DNA from: an uncultured Oscillibacter sp. | GTDB lineage: Bacteria > Bacillota > Clostridia > Oscillospirales > Oscillospiraceae | Reading direction: 5' to 3' | Assembly: GCA_946183175.1 (NCBI GenBank) | Contig: CAMHBH010000046.1 | Coordinates: 1-15,263 of the forward strand | DNA length: 15,263 nucleotides | Shown here: positions 1 through 6,528 of the stretch, one piece after another | Layout: every line of letters starts with the position of its first letter | How positions within the stretch are numbered: position 1 is the first letter of the stretch | Made by a program: the position numbers and the translations under genes | Notes under the pieces: model-generated | What the model was told of the DNA's origin: nothing | Database searches by the model: none | What the model saw: only the letters and a program-made list of their open reading frames with translations

Positions 1-41
1 CTGTCAATGGACTCGCCGTCTTTCACATGAATCTCAGACAT
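1..41 (-). CDS. rpsU: 30S ribosomal protein bS21, 5' end only (truncated by window edge)
   Basis: This is the start of a leftward gene cut off by the window edge; only 13 full codons are visible. They read MSEIHVKDGESID, which matches the opening of clostridial bS21, where the next residues are normally SALRRFKR. The start ATG (41-39) follows a strong purine-rich Shine-Dalgarno, AGGGAGGG, with a 7-nt spacer. bS21 is a small basic protein of the 30S subunit that sits near the 3' end of 16S rRNA and helps initiation. A consensus promoter and a leader of about 137 nt lie upstream. Identity rests on 13 residues plus the ribosome binding site, so it is good but not certain; the rest of the gene is outside the window. 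Confidence 0.8.
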   Translation of the reverse strand, partial: MSEIHVKDGESID

Positions 42-178
42 CTATAATCCCTCCCTCCGGAGCGTCCGGCACATCGGGCGCGTAGAAGGCCATCGTCAAT
101 CGCTTCTGTCAATGATTCGCAATCCGGCCTTGGGGTTCTGGATTCGCATCCTGTCAAATGGCTCTGTCAATGGCTAAT
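42..178 (-). ncRNA. Candidate structured 5' leader of rpsU with AUUGACAG repeats
   Basis: This is the predicted untranslated leader between the promoter and the rpsU start. On the minus strand it carries AGCCATTGACAG (175-164) followed at once by AGCCATTTGACAG (163-151), then ATTGACAG (113-106) and ATTGACGATG (100-91). A further copy, CCATTGACAG, lies inside rpsU at 10-1. Two small hairpins sit next to the repeats: GGAT-GCGA-ATCC (151-140, a GNRA-type loop) and GATT-GCG-AATC (124-114). I do not recognise a known riboswitch or named ribosomal-protein leader. Because bS21 is encoded downstream, autoregulation is one possibility. The repeats could also be extra -35-like hexamers, but I found no good -10 at the right spacing for any of them. 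Confidence 0.4.
49..69 (-). promoter_or_regulatory. Strong Shine-Dalgarno of rpsU with a hairpin directly upstream
   Basis: On the minus strand a 5-bp hairpin (CCGGA-CGC-TCCGG, 69 to 57) runs straight into AGGGAGGG (56-49), the Shine-Dalgarno of rpsU, 7 nt before the ATG. The hairpin abuts the ribosome binding site rather than covering it. It may keep the site open, or let an alternative fold mask it. The pairing is visible in the sequence; the regulatory role is inference. Confidence 0.55.
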
Positions 179-184
179 AAAGTT

Positions 185-213
185 ATTATAAGGAATTTGA
201 CGGTTCTTGTCAA
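185..213 (-). promoter_or_regulatory. Perfect consensus sigma-A promoter for rpsU
   Basis: Read on the minus strand, TTGACA (213-208), a 17-nt spacer (207-191) and TATAAT (190-185) match the bacterial housekeeping promoter consensus at all twelve positions. A-rich tracts (AAAAAAT and further A-runs) lie just upstream and could act as an UP element. Transcription would start near 178 and run left through the repeat-bearing leader into rpsU. Full consensus suggests constitutive, strong expression, as expected for a ribosomal protein gene. Confidence 0.85.
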
Positions 214-370
214 GGATTTTTTGCGGCTGAGGGCAAATTTTTCTTTATGGAATGAAAGTAATCTAAGCCCGGGCGGACTTGTTTACCGTAATTTCCGCCT
301 GAGATTGACAATTCCGGACGCTTTCCGGTAAGATAGCCAAACCGCGCGCGTCGTTTCCGGCGGTTTTCCG
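214..370. other. Intergenic spacer between the leuS terminator and the rpsU promoter
   Basis: No convincing gene is present. A minus-strand frame that covers this spacer has low-complexity content and no ribosome binding site. Weak inverted repeats are visible (GGCGGA at 274-279 with TCCGCC at 294-299; CCGGA/TCCGG around 314-328). The part nearest the rpsU promoter (214-250) is rich in A and T runs. A plus-strand TTGACA-18-TAAGAT at 305-334 points toward the 3' end of leuS. Confidence 0.5.
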
Positions 371-422
371 TAAAAGCGACAAATCGCGTTGCGCCGCCTC
401 CGCTCCGCGCGGGAGACGGCGC
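371..422 (-). terminator. Likely terminator of the smc-leuS operon
   Basis: It begins 8 nt beyond the leuS stop codon. On the minus strand there is an 11-bp GC-rich stem (422-412 with 401-391, one U-G wobble) around a 10-nt loop. A second small hairpin, GCGA-TTTG-TCGC (387-376), follows and is trailed by TTTTA (375-371). The first stem lacks its own T-run, so the small hairpin plus TTTT may do the releasing. Position and structure fit a rho-independent terminator that separates the long operon from rpsU. Confidence 0.55.
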
Positions 423-430
423 TGTTGGCG

Positions 431-2857
431 TCATTCCGGCTTGACAATCAGGTTGACGAGGCGGTTCTTGACGAGAATCGTCTTGACAAGTTTCATGCCC
501 TCGGTGGCGCGCTGAACCTTCTCCAACTGCCGCGCGGCCTCAATGACGGTTTCCTGTTCGCTGTCGGGCGGGAGCGTAATGGTACCCTTCAATCTGCCGT
601 TGACCTGTACGGCCATGTCGACCGTCTTCGATACGGTCTTGCTCTCGTCGTACTCCGGCCAAGCCTCCTGACAGGCCATGTGCCCGGATTTCTCGGCAAA
701 TCCCAGCCGTTCCCAGAGTTCCTCGACGATGTGCGGCGCGAACGGGCTGAGCAGGAGCAGTAAAATCCGCATGTCGCCGCGCGAACAGCCGTTTGTAGTC
801 AGTTCGTTGACCAGCGTCATCATCGCGGCAATGGCGGTATTCATTTTCAGTTCGTTGATATCTTCCGTGACTTTCTTGATAGTCCGGTGAAGCGCGGCCT
901 CGTTTGCGGGCGTGACGGCCCCGGAATCGGACGCCGCCTCGGCGAGATTCCACACGCGGTCAAGGAAGCGTTTCGACCCCTTGACGGCCTCCGTAGACCA
1001 AATCGCGGCCTTCTCGAAATCGCCCACGAACATGATATACAGCCGCATGGTGTCGGCCCCGTACTGCGCCACAATGTCGTTGGGGTTGACGACGTTCCCG
1101 CGCGACTTCGACATCTTTTCGCCGCCCTCGCCCAGAATCATCCCGTGACTGGTACGCTTCGCGTAGGGTTCGGGCGTCGGGACGGCCCCGATGTCATAGA
1201 GGAACTTGTGCCAGAAGCGGCTATAGAGCAGGTGTAAGGTGGTGTGCTCCATGCCGCCGTTGTACCAGTCGACGGGCGACCAGTATTCGAGCGCCTCTTT
1301 GGAGGCAAGCGCGGTGTCGTTGTGGGGGTCCATATAGCGGAGGAAGTACCAGCAGGAGCCGGCCCACTGCGGCATGGTATCGGTCTCGCGCTTGGCCGGC
1401 CCGCCGCACTTCGGACACGTCGTGTTGACCCAGTCGGTCATCGCGGAGAGGGGGCTTTCTCCGTCGTCGGTGAGTTCGTAGGATTCCACTTCCGGCAACA
1501 GCAACGGGAGTTCGGATTCGTCCAGCGGCACCCAACCGCATTTCGGGCAACTGACAAGGGGAATCGGTTCCCCCCAGTAGCGTTGCCGGGAGAATACCCA
1601 GTCGCGGAGTTTGAAATTCGTCTTCGGCGTCCCGATACCCTGTTCCGTGACCCACTTCGTCATAGCGGGAATCGCGTCCTTGACCGTCATGCCGTCGAGG
1701 AAGCCGGAGTTGACCATAATGCCCGTATCGTCTTTGAGAATGAACGCCTCTTTCGTGATGTCGCCGCCCTTGACGACTTCGACAATAGGCAGGCCGAATT
1801 TCGTGGCGAAATCCCAGTCGCGCTGGTCGTGTCCGGGTACGCCCATGACCGCGCCCGTGCCGTAGCTCATGAGCACGTAGTCGGAGACGAATACCGGAAT
1901 CTCCGTGCCGTTGACGGGGTTCGTCGCCGTGACGCCCTCCAGCCGGACGCCCGTCTTGTCCTTGTTCAGCTCACTGCGTTCAAAGTCGGACTTCCGCGCG
2001 GCCTCGTCCAGATAGGCCGCCACTTCGTCCCAGTTCCCGATTTTGTCGCGCCACCGCTTCAGGAACGGGTGTTCCGGGGAGAGTACCATATACGTGACGC
2101 CGAAAAGCGTGTCGGAACGCGTGGTGTAGACGGTCAGCGTATCCCCGGCGGACGTGGGGAAACGAATTTCGGTACCCTCCGAGCGGCCTATCCAGTTGCG
2201 TTGCTGGATTTTCACGCGGCTGATATAGTCGACGGTGTCGAGGTCGTCAATCAGGCGGTCGGCGTACTTCGTGATGGCAAGCATCCACTGACTTTTCTCG
2301 CGGCGAATCACCGCGCTTCCGCAGCGTTCGCACACGCCCTCTACGACTTCTTCATTGGCCAGGACACATTTGCAACTCGTACACCAGTTGACGGGCATGG
2401 AGGCCTTGTAGGCCAGGCCGTGCTTGAAGAGTTGCAGGAAAATCCACTGCGTCCACTTGTAGTAATTGGGGTCGGTAGTGTCTACTACTCTGTCCCAGTC
2501 GAACGAGTAGCCCAGCATATGGAGCTGTGCCGTGAAATTGCGGATGTTGTCGCGGGTGACTTTCGCGGGGTGGATGTGGTTTTTAATGGCGTAATTCTCA
2601 GTGGGGAGCCCGAAGGCGTCGAAGCCAATCGGAAACAGGACGTTGTAGCCCTCCATACGCTTCTTGCGGCAGATGATGTCCATAGCCGTAAAGGGGCGGG
2701 CGTGCCCGACGTGCAGGCCCTGTCCGGACGGGTACGGGAACTCAATCAGGCCGTAGAACTTCTCGCGGGTCTTGTCGCCGTTGACGGCGGCAAACGGCTT
2801 GACTTCCAGCCATTTCTTTTGCCATTTCGCCTCGATGGCGGTAAAATCGTATTTCAT
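431..2857 (-). CDS. leuS: Leucyl-tRNA synthetase
   Basis: It charges tRNA-Leu with leucine using ATP, in the cytoplasm. It is 808 residues long, normal for bacterial LeuRS. In order: the HIGH-type motif HVGH at 49-52 in the Rossmann catalytic core; a zinc-site-like Cys set (C159, C162, C176, C179); the inserted CP1 editing domain with TTRSDT (245-250) and GTGAVMGVPGHDQRD (333-347, containing the Asp that holds the misacylated amino acid); a second Cys-rich insert (CPKC...CPKC); KMSKS at 581-585; then the anticodon-binding and C-terminal domains. The editing threonine motif is usually TTRPDT, so Ser for Pro at 248 is a mild oddity. The ATG overlaps the end of the upstream HAD gene by 4 nt (ATGA), with AGGAGGAG about 10 nt before it, so there is no room for a T-box leader. 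It is the last gene of the operon. Confidence 0.98.
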   Translation of the reverse strand: MKYDFTAIEAKWQKKWLEVKPFAAVNGDKTREKFYGLIEFPYPSGQGLHVGHARPFTAMDIICRKKRMEGYNVLFPIGFDAFGLPTENYAIKNHIHPAKVTRDNIRNFTAQLHMLGYSFDWDRVVDTTDPNYYKWTQWIFLQLFKHGLAYKASMPVNWCTSCKCVLANEEVVEGVCERCGSAVIRREKSQWMLAITKYADRLIDDLDTVDYISRVKIQQRNWIGRSEGTEIRFPTSAGDTLTVYTTRSDTLFGVTYMVLSPEHPFLKRWRDKIGNWDEVAAYLDEAARKSDFERSELNKDKTGVRLEGVTATNPVNGTEIPVFVSDYVLMSYGTGAVMGVPGHDQRDWDFATKFGLPIVEVVKGGDITKEAFILKDDTGIMVNSGFLDGMTVKDAIPAMTKWVTEQGIGTPKTNFKLRDWVFSRQRYWGEPIPLVSCPKCGWVPLDESELPLLLPEVESYELTDDGESPLSAMTDWVNTTCPKCGGPAKRETDTMPQWAGSCWYFLRYMDPHNDTALASKEALEYWSPVDWYNGGMEHTTLHLLYSRFWHKFLYDIGAVPTPEPYAKRTSHGMILGEGGEKMSKSRGNVVNPNDIVAQYGADTMRLYIMFVGDFEKAAIWSTEAVKGSKRFLDRVWNLAEAASDSGAVTPANEAALHRTIKKVTEDINELKMNTAIAAMMTLVNELTTNGCSRGDMRILLLLLSPFAPHIVEELWERLGFAEKSGHMACQEAWPEYDESKTVSKTVDMAVQVNGRLKGTITLPPDSEQETVIEAARQLEKVQRATEGMKLVKTILVKNRLVNLIVKPE

Positions 2858-3687
2858 GCGCGCTCTGCTCCTCCTTGTGTCAAAACGAATTTGTGAATCA
2901 CCTCGGCGACGGCGCTGTGATTGTAGTCGGCGGCGGTGACGTAGTCGCAGAGGGGTTTCAGCTCCCCGACGGTGTTCCCGACGCCGACGCCCAGTCCGGC
3001 GGCCTGAATCATCGTCAGGTCGTTGTAGTTGTCCCCGATTGCAATCGTGTCCCGCATGTCGACGCCCAGCAGTTCGGCCAGGCGGCGCAGTCCGGAACCC
3101 TTGTTGACGCCCTTCCGGTTAAATTCCAGGTAGCGGTTCGACGAGTAGCTCACGTCCATGCCGCCCGTGATGTCCGACAGGTCGCGGGCGATTCCCGTTA
3201 AATACTCGTGGTTCGTGTTCATGTAGAGACACTTCACGATTTCCTGTCCCCGGAGGAAGTCCAGATTCCGGTCTTGTACCTCTACCACTTCCATGCGCCC
3301 CCGGAGGAAATCCCGTTCCCACGAGAAGAAATTGTAGACGTACACCGTATCTATCGTGTAGACGTGGATACAGACCTCGTACTCCATGCCCCGGCGGTAG
3401 AGTTCCTCGGCCTCCGCGAACGGAAGCCCCTGAAAGTGTAACAGGCGGTTTCCGCGGTTCTCGGTAATCGCGCCGCCGTTGAAGGAAATCACGTACTCCC
3501 CGGCGCGGTCGTACAGGTCAAGCTCGCGGAGCGTCCGTTCCATACTCCGGTACCCGCGCCCGGAGGCGGGCACGAACCGTACACCCATTTCCCGCGCGGC
3601 CCGGATGGCCGCCCGGTTTTCGTCGGAGACCGTCTTGCTGGAATTTAGCAACGTCTCGTCCAAGTCGCTGACGATGATTCGATACAT
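2854..3687 (-). CDS. Cof-type HAD-superfamily phosphatase
   Basis: This is a 277-residue cytoplasmic hydrolase of the Cof/IIB branch of the HAD superfamily, which dephosphorylates small sugar phosphates, nucleotides or cofactor intermediates; the substrate cannot be told from sequence. Motif I is DLDET (8-12), with the Asp nucleophile D8 and acid/base D10. Motif II is the Ser in ASGR (S42), motif III is probably K196, and motif IV is GDNYND (218-223), the Mg-binding acids. The region between motifs II and III is long enough for the C2 cap typical of Cof proteins. It sits between rsfS (19-nt gap) and leuS (4-nt overlap), so it is probably translationally coupled to leuS. No regulatory link to leucine is visible. 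Family assignment is firm; specific role unknown. Confidence 0.92.
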   Translation of the reverse strand: MYRIIVSDLDETLLNSSKTVSDENRAAIRAAREMGVRFVPASGRGYRSMERTLRELDLYDRAGEYVISFNGGAITENRGNRLLHFQGLPFAEAEELYRRGMEYEVCIHVYTIDTVYVYNFFSWERDFLRGRMEVVEVQDRNLDFLRGQEIVKCLYMNTNHEYLTGIARDLSDITGGMDVSYSSNRYLEFNRKGVNKGSGLRRLAELLGVDMRDTIAIGDNYNDLTMIQAAGLGVGVGNTVGELKPLCDYVTAADYNHSAVAEVIHKFVLTQGGAERA

Positions 3688-3706
3688 ACCCGCCCCCTGT
3701 TCTGTG

Positions 3707-4066
3707 TCACTGTTCGCGCAGGAACGAAAGGTCCATACGCTTCCCGTCGCTCCAGAGGCGCTCGAGGGAATAGAACTCCCGCGCCTCGGCGGAGAAGATA
3801 TGCACGACTACGCTTCCGTAGTCCAGCAGAACCCACGTTCCGTCGCGGTGTCCCTCGCGGTGAAGCAGGGGTTCCCCGCCCTGTTCCTCCATGGCCTTTT
3901 CGACGGCCCCGCTGAGCGCGTTAATCTGCGTGCTCGAAGTCCCGGTCGCGATGACGAAGTAATCCGCGATGGTGGTCTGGTCGGTAATCTCGATGACGGC
4001 CAGCTCGCGGCCCTTCTTGTCGTCCAGCGCCCTCGCCGCGATAATGGCAAGTTCTTTCGGTGTCAT
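3707..4066 (-). CDS. rsfS: Ribosomal silencing factor RsfS (RsfA/YbeB/Iojap family)
   Basis: It binds ribosomal protein uL14 on the 50S subunit and blocks 30S joining, lowering translation when nutrients are scarce. Its 119 residues are the standard family length. Recognisable family blocks are ADYFVIATGTSSTQ (34-47), WVLLDYGSVVVHIF (78-91) and REFYSLERLW (96-105). The start ATG has AAAGGAG a few bases upstream. It follows the LCP gene by 18 nt and precedes the HAD gene by 19 nt. Its position just after nadD-yqeK and an LCP gene is the usual order in Firmicutes and supports the call. Confidence 0.96.
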   Translation of the reverse strand: MTPKELAIIAARALDDKKGRELAVIEITDQTTIADYFVIATGTSSTQINALSGAVEKAMEEQGGEPLLHREGHRDGTWVLLDYGSVVVHIFSAEAREFYSLERLWSDGKRMDLSFLREQ

Positions 4067-4084
4067 AGAAACTCCTTTCCGAAA

Positions 4085-5335
4085 TCAGTCTTTCCGTACT
4101 CTGGTGGCCTCGCGATCCTCCACGTACCCCGTAGAGGAGCGGAGCGTGCCGTTACTCCGCACGGACATGATGTCCAAATCCGACAGGTCGAACTCGTCCA
4201 CGAAGGGACTGAGTTTTGTATTGACGATTTCCAGCAAATTACTCGCCTGCGGGCAGACGTAGGACAGATTCTGGTTGTACGAGCGGCTCCACACGCTCAC
4301 GCCGTACCAGGGCATGGTGAAAAACTCGATGTCCTCCATGCCCAGCCCGCCCATGAAGGCCTTTTGCAGGAACCAGAGCATATTCTGGAACGTCAAATCG
4401 GTGTCGACGTTCTCCTCGCATACTTTCGCGATTTTGTTGATGTTGCGGACATTCTGAATCGTCAGCATTTGCCGGAAGAGGGCTTTCAGGAAACTTTGCT
4501 GAAGCTCCATGCGCCCGGCGTCGCCGATACCGCCGTTACGCTTGCGGTAGCCGTAGGGGCTGTCGTTGTCGTTGGCGCGCCAGCGGATGACCTGCATGGC
4601 GTCGGAACCCGTCAGAAGGCGGTAGCCCTGCTCCTGTTCGATGACAAGGTCTTGCTTGGGGTCGTGGTAGTCCATGGGGTAGGGGTTGTCGAACCAGACG
4701 CCGCCGATGGCGTCGACAATATTTTCCACGGCGTCCCACTCGACGACGATTTTGAAGTCAGGCTGGAAACCGACGAGCTGTGAGACCTCCTTGTAGACCT
4801 GCTGAATGCCCTTCTCCCCGCCGCCGAAGTAGCTGTAGACGGAGTTGATTTTCTTCACGTCCCACGGTACGTTAATCATGGTATCGCGGGGAATCGACAT
4901 GACGTGGGCCTTCTGGTTGGTCACGTCGTAGCTGACAAGCAACATGGTATCGGTATTTCCGCCGCCGCCGGTGTCGCGGCCCAGTATCAGGACGGTGTAG
5001 AAGTCCTCGCTCTTGCGCACGCCGTCCTGGCGGGGCCGGATACCCTCGCCGTAGTCGATGGTATCGCCGTCGGGGGGGAGTTCCCCGGTCTGTACGGCGT
5101 CCATGCGGTTGTTGGGCGATACCGCTTCCGTCTCCGTCTCGCGGGTGGAGGGGAGCACGGGCCGCACGAAAAGTTTCTGCCAGAGCGTGTGCGCAATCAG
5201 AACCAGCAACATCAGGATAATGAGCAGCAGCGGGACGATTCTGTTGCCTCTCCGCCTTCTGCTAGCGGTATACGGCTGATACATGGAGTTGTACCGGCCA
5301 CCCATTCGCGTGTACTGTTGATTGTATTTCTTCAT
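4085..5335 (-). CDS. LytR-CpsA-Psr (LCP) family cell-wall polymer ligase
   Basis: This membrane-anchored enzyme (416 residues) belongs to the LCP family, which transfers undecaprenyl-pyrophosphate-linked polymers (teichoic acid, capsule or similar) onto peptidoglycan. The N-terminus is a short basic cytoplasmic stretch (SRRRRGNR, 25-32), then one transmembrane helix at about 34-53, then an acidic, Thr/Pro-rich linker and the extracytoplasmic catalytic domain (about 112-290). Family motifs seen are LGRDTGGGGNTDT (118-130), SIPRDT (147-152), KINSVYSYFG (162-171), the Arg pair RWR (251-253) and GDAGRMELQQ (271-280). The C-terminal 120 residues lack a motif I know. The start overlaps the end of nadD-yqeK by 4 nt (ATGA). 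Placement between nadD/yqeK and rsfS is common in Clostridia. Which polymer it ligates cannot be told. It contains the only GATC found in the window (4114-4117). Confidence 0.93.
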   Translation of the reverse strand: MKKYNQQYTRMGGRYNSMYQPYTASRRRRGNRIVPLLLIILMLLVLIAHTLWQKLFVRPVLPSTRETETEAVSPNNRMDAVQTGELPPDGDTIDYGEGIRPRQDGVRKSEDFYTVLILGRDTGGGGNTDTMLLVSYDVTNQKAHVMSIPRDTMINVPWDVKKINSVYSYFGGGEKGIQQVYKEVSQLVGFQPDFKIVVEWDAVENIVDAIGGVWFDNPYPMDYHDPKQDLVIEQEQGYRLLTGSDAMQVIRWRANDNDSPYGYRKRNGGIGDAGRMELQQSFLKALFRQMLTIQNVRNINKIAKVCEENVDTDLTFQNMLWFLQKAFMGGLGMEDIEFFTMPWYGVSVWSRSYNQNLSYVCPQASNLLEIVNTKLSPFVDEFDLSDLDIMSVRSNGTLRSSTGYVEDREATRVRKD

Positions 5336-6516
5336 CTCGTTCCTTTCACATCCTCCAGAGCTTCCAGTGTCGCGCGGTGCAAGGGTTCCCCGCGCGCGTC
5401 CATCTCCCGGACCGTCATCTCGAGGCCCATCGCAAGGCCGCGGTCGATATCCTCATAACAAGCGCGCCGCAGTTCCCATACGCCCGGGAAGTCCCGCGAC
5501 GGCTCTATGTAGTCCGCGAGGTACATGATTTTCTCCAACAGGCTCATGCGCGCCCGTCCGGTGGTGTGGTAGCGTATGGCGCTGACGATTTCGCGATTCA
5601 TACCGTAGACCTCCCGGGCCACGGCGGCCCCCGTCAGGGCGTGTAAGAGTTTGGGGTTGCCGCGCTCTACGGCGTCGAGTTCGATACCGTAGCGCGCGCA
5701 GAGGGCGAACTGCTCCTCCGGCGTACAGGCTTTCGTGCAGTCGTGGAGAAGCGCGGCGCGCCGGGCCTGTTCCACGTCCGCGCCGTAGCGGATGCTCAGG
5801 CGTATGGCCTCCTGTTCGGTGCCGAGTACGTGCGGAATGCGCTGGTGTTTCAGGCAGGAGAGCGCCACGGGGCGGAGTTGCGACAACGGCAAACGCTTCA
5901 AGTCGGCGTTGGTGCCGTAGAGGCCCTCACGGAGAATATAGCCGTAGACGGCGGGGGGAAGCAGTCGCGCGCCGCCGCCTCGGGACAACGTCTCCCGGAC
6001 TTCCGTCGACGAAACGTCGATAACGTCCGGCACGGAGAGCGTAAAGATACGCGCAAAGGGGAATTTCCTGTAGAGGGTCTCGCGCTGAGCGGAGAATTTC
6101 GCGTCGATGTCCTCGCCGGAGCGCCCGAAGGCGGCGATTCCGGCCAGGGACAGTATCCGTTCGGCGTGGTACCAGTTGTGCAGGGACAGGAACATGTCCG
6201 TCCCCATGAGGAGCCACAGTTCCGCGTCGGGGAAGCGCGCCCGCAGGGTTTCCAATGTCTCTACGGTGTAGCTTTTGCCGTCGCGGCGGAGTTCGATGTC
6301 GAGCGTGGACGCGCCGAGCAGTTCGCCCGCCATACGGGTCATTGCAAGGCGCTGTTCGGGTTCGGGGGACCCGGCGGGGAGTGTCTTATGCGGCGGCAGT
6401 CCGGCGGGAATCAGGTACAGCTCTTTCAGGCCGAGCGTTTCCACGACTGCCCGCGCCGCCGCGATATGTCCCAGGTGCGGCGGGTTGAAGGTGCCGCCGT
6501 AAATGCCGATTTTCAT
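5332..6516 (-). CDS. nadD-yqeK: Fused nicotinate-nucleotide adenylyltransferase / HD-domain Ap4A hydrolase (NadD-YqeK)
   Basis: It is a bifunctional protein of 394 residues. The N-terminal half (about 1-200) is NadD, which makes deamido-NAD from nicotinate mononucleotide and ATP: GGTFNPPHLGH (7-17) is the nucleotidyltransferase HxGH signature, with GTD (105-107) and SSTEVR (169-174, the ISSTxIR-type motif). The C-terminal half (about 205-394) is YqeK, an HD-domain symmetrical Ap4A hydrolase. Its metal ligands are probably H229, H258-D259 (LLHDCTK), H292, H317 (YHTTG) and D335 (YLADYIEP). Separate nadD and yqeK genes side by side are the common arrangement; here they are one frame with no internal stop. 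The ATG follows yhbY by 12 nt with GAGGA upstream. The two activities both concern adenylate dinucleotides, and co-translation would fix their ratio. Confidence 0.95.
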   Translation of the reverse strand: MKIGIYGGTFNPPHLGHIAAARAVVETLGLKELYLIPAGLPPHKTLPAGSPEPEQRLAMTRMAGELLGASTLDIELRRDGKSYTVETLETLRARFPDAELWLLMGTDMFLSLHNWYHAERILSLAGIAAFGRSGEDIDAKFSAQRETLYRKFPFARIFTLSVPDVIDVSSTEVRETLSRGGGARLLPPAVYGYILREGLYGTNADLKRLPLSQLRPVALSCLKHQRIPHVLGTEQEAIRLSIRYGADVEQARRAALLHDCTKACTPEEQFALCARYGIELDAVERGNPKLLHALTGAAVAREVYGMNREIVSAIRYHTTGRARMSLLEKIMYLADYIEPSRDFPGVWELRRACYEDIDRGLAMGLEMTVREMDARGEPLHRATLEALEDVKGTR

Positions 6517-6528
6517 GGGTTGGTATCC

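Noticed and set aside
91..175. CRISPR-like array in the short repeats near rpsU
   Set aside because: Repeats are only 8-13 nt, irregularly spaced and partly inside a coding start; there are no unique 30-nt spacers or cas genes.
1..175. Multiple TTGACA copies as tandem promoters
   Set aside because: None of the leader copies has a reasonable -10 hexamer 16-18 nt downstream, unlike the copy at 208-213.
210..434. 74-residue minus-strand open frame downstream of leuS
   Set aside because: It has no ribosome binding site, low-complexity content, and runs through the predicted terminator and the rpsU -35 box.
1244..2896. 550-residue plus-strand open frame
   Set aside because: It lies opposite leuS, whose motifs are complete; GC-rich codons make long antisense frames by default.
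3479..4783. 434-residue plus-strand open frame
   Set aside because: It is antisense to the HAD, rsfS and LCP genes, with no recognisable domain.
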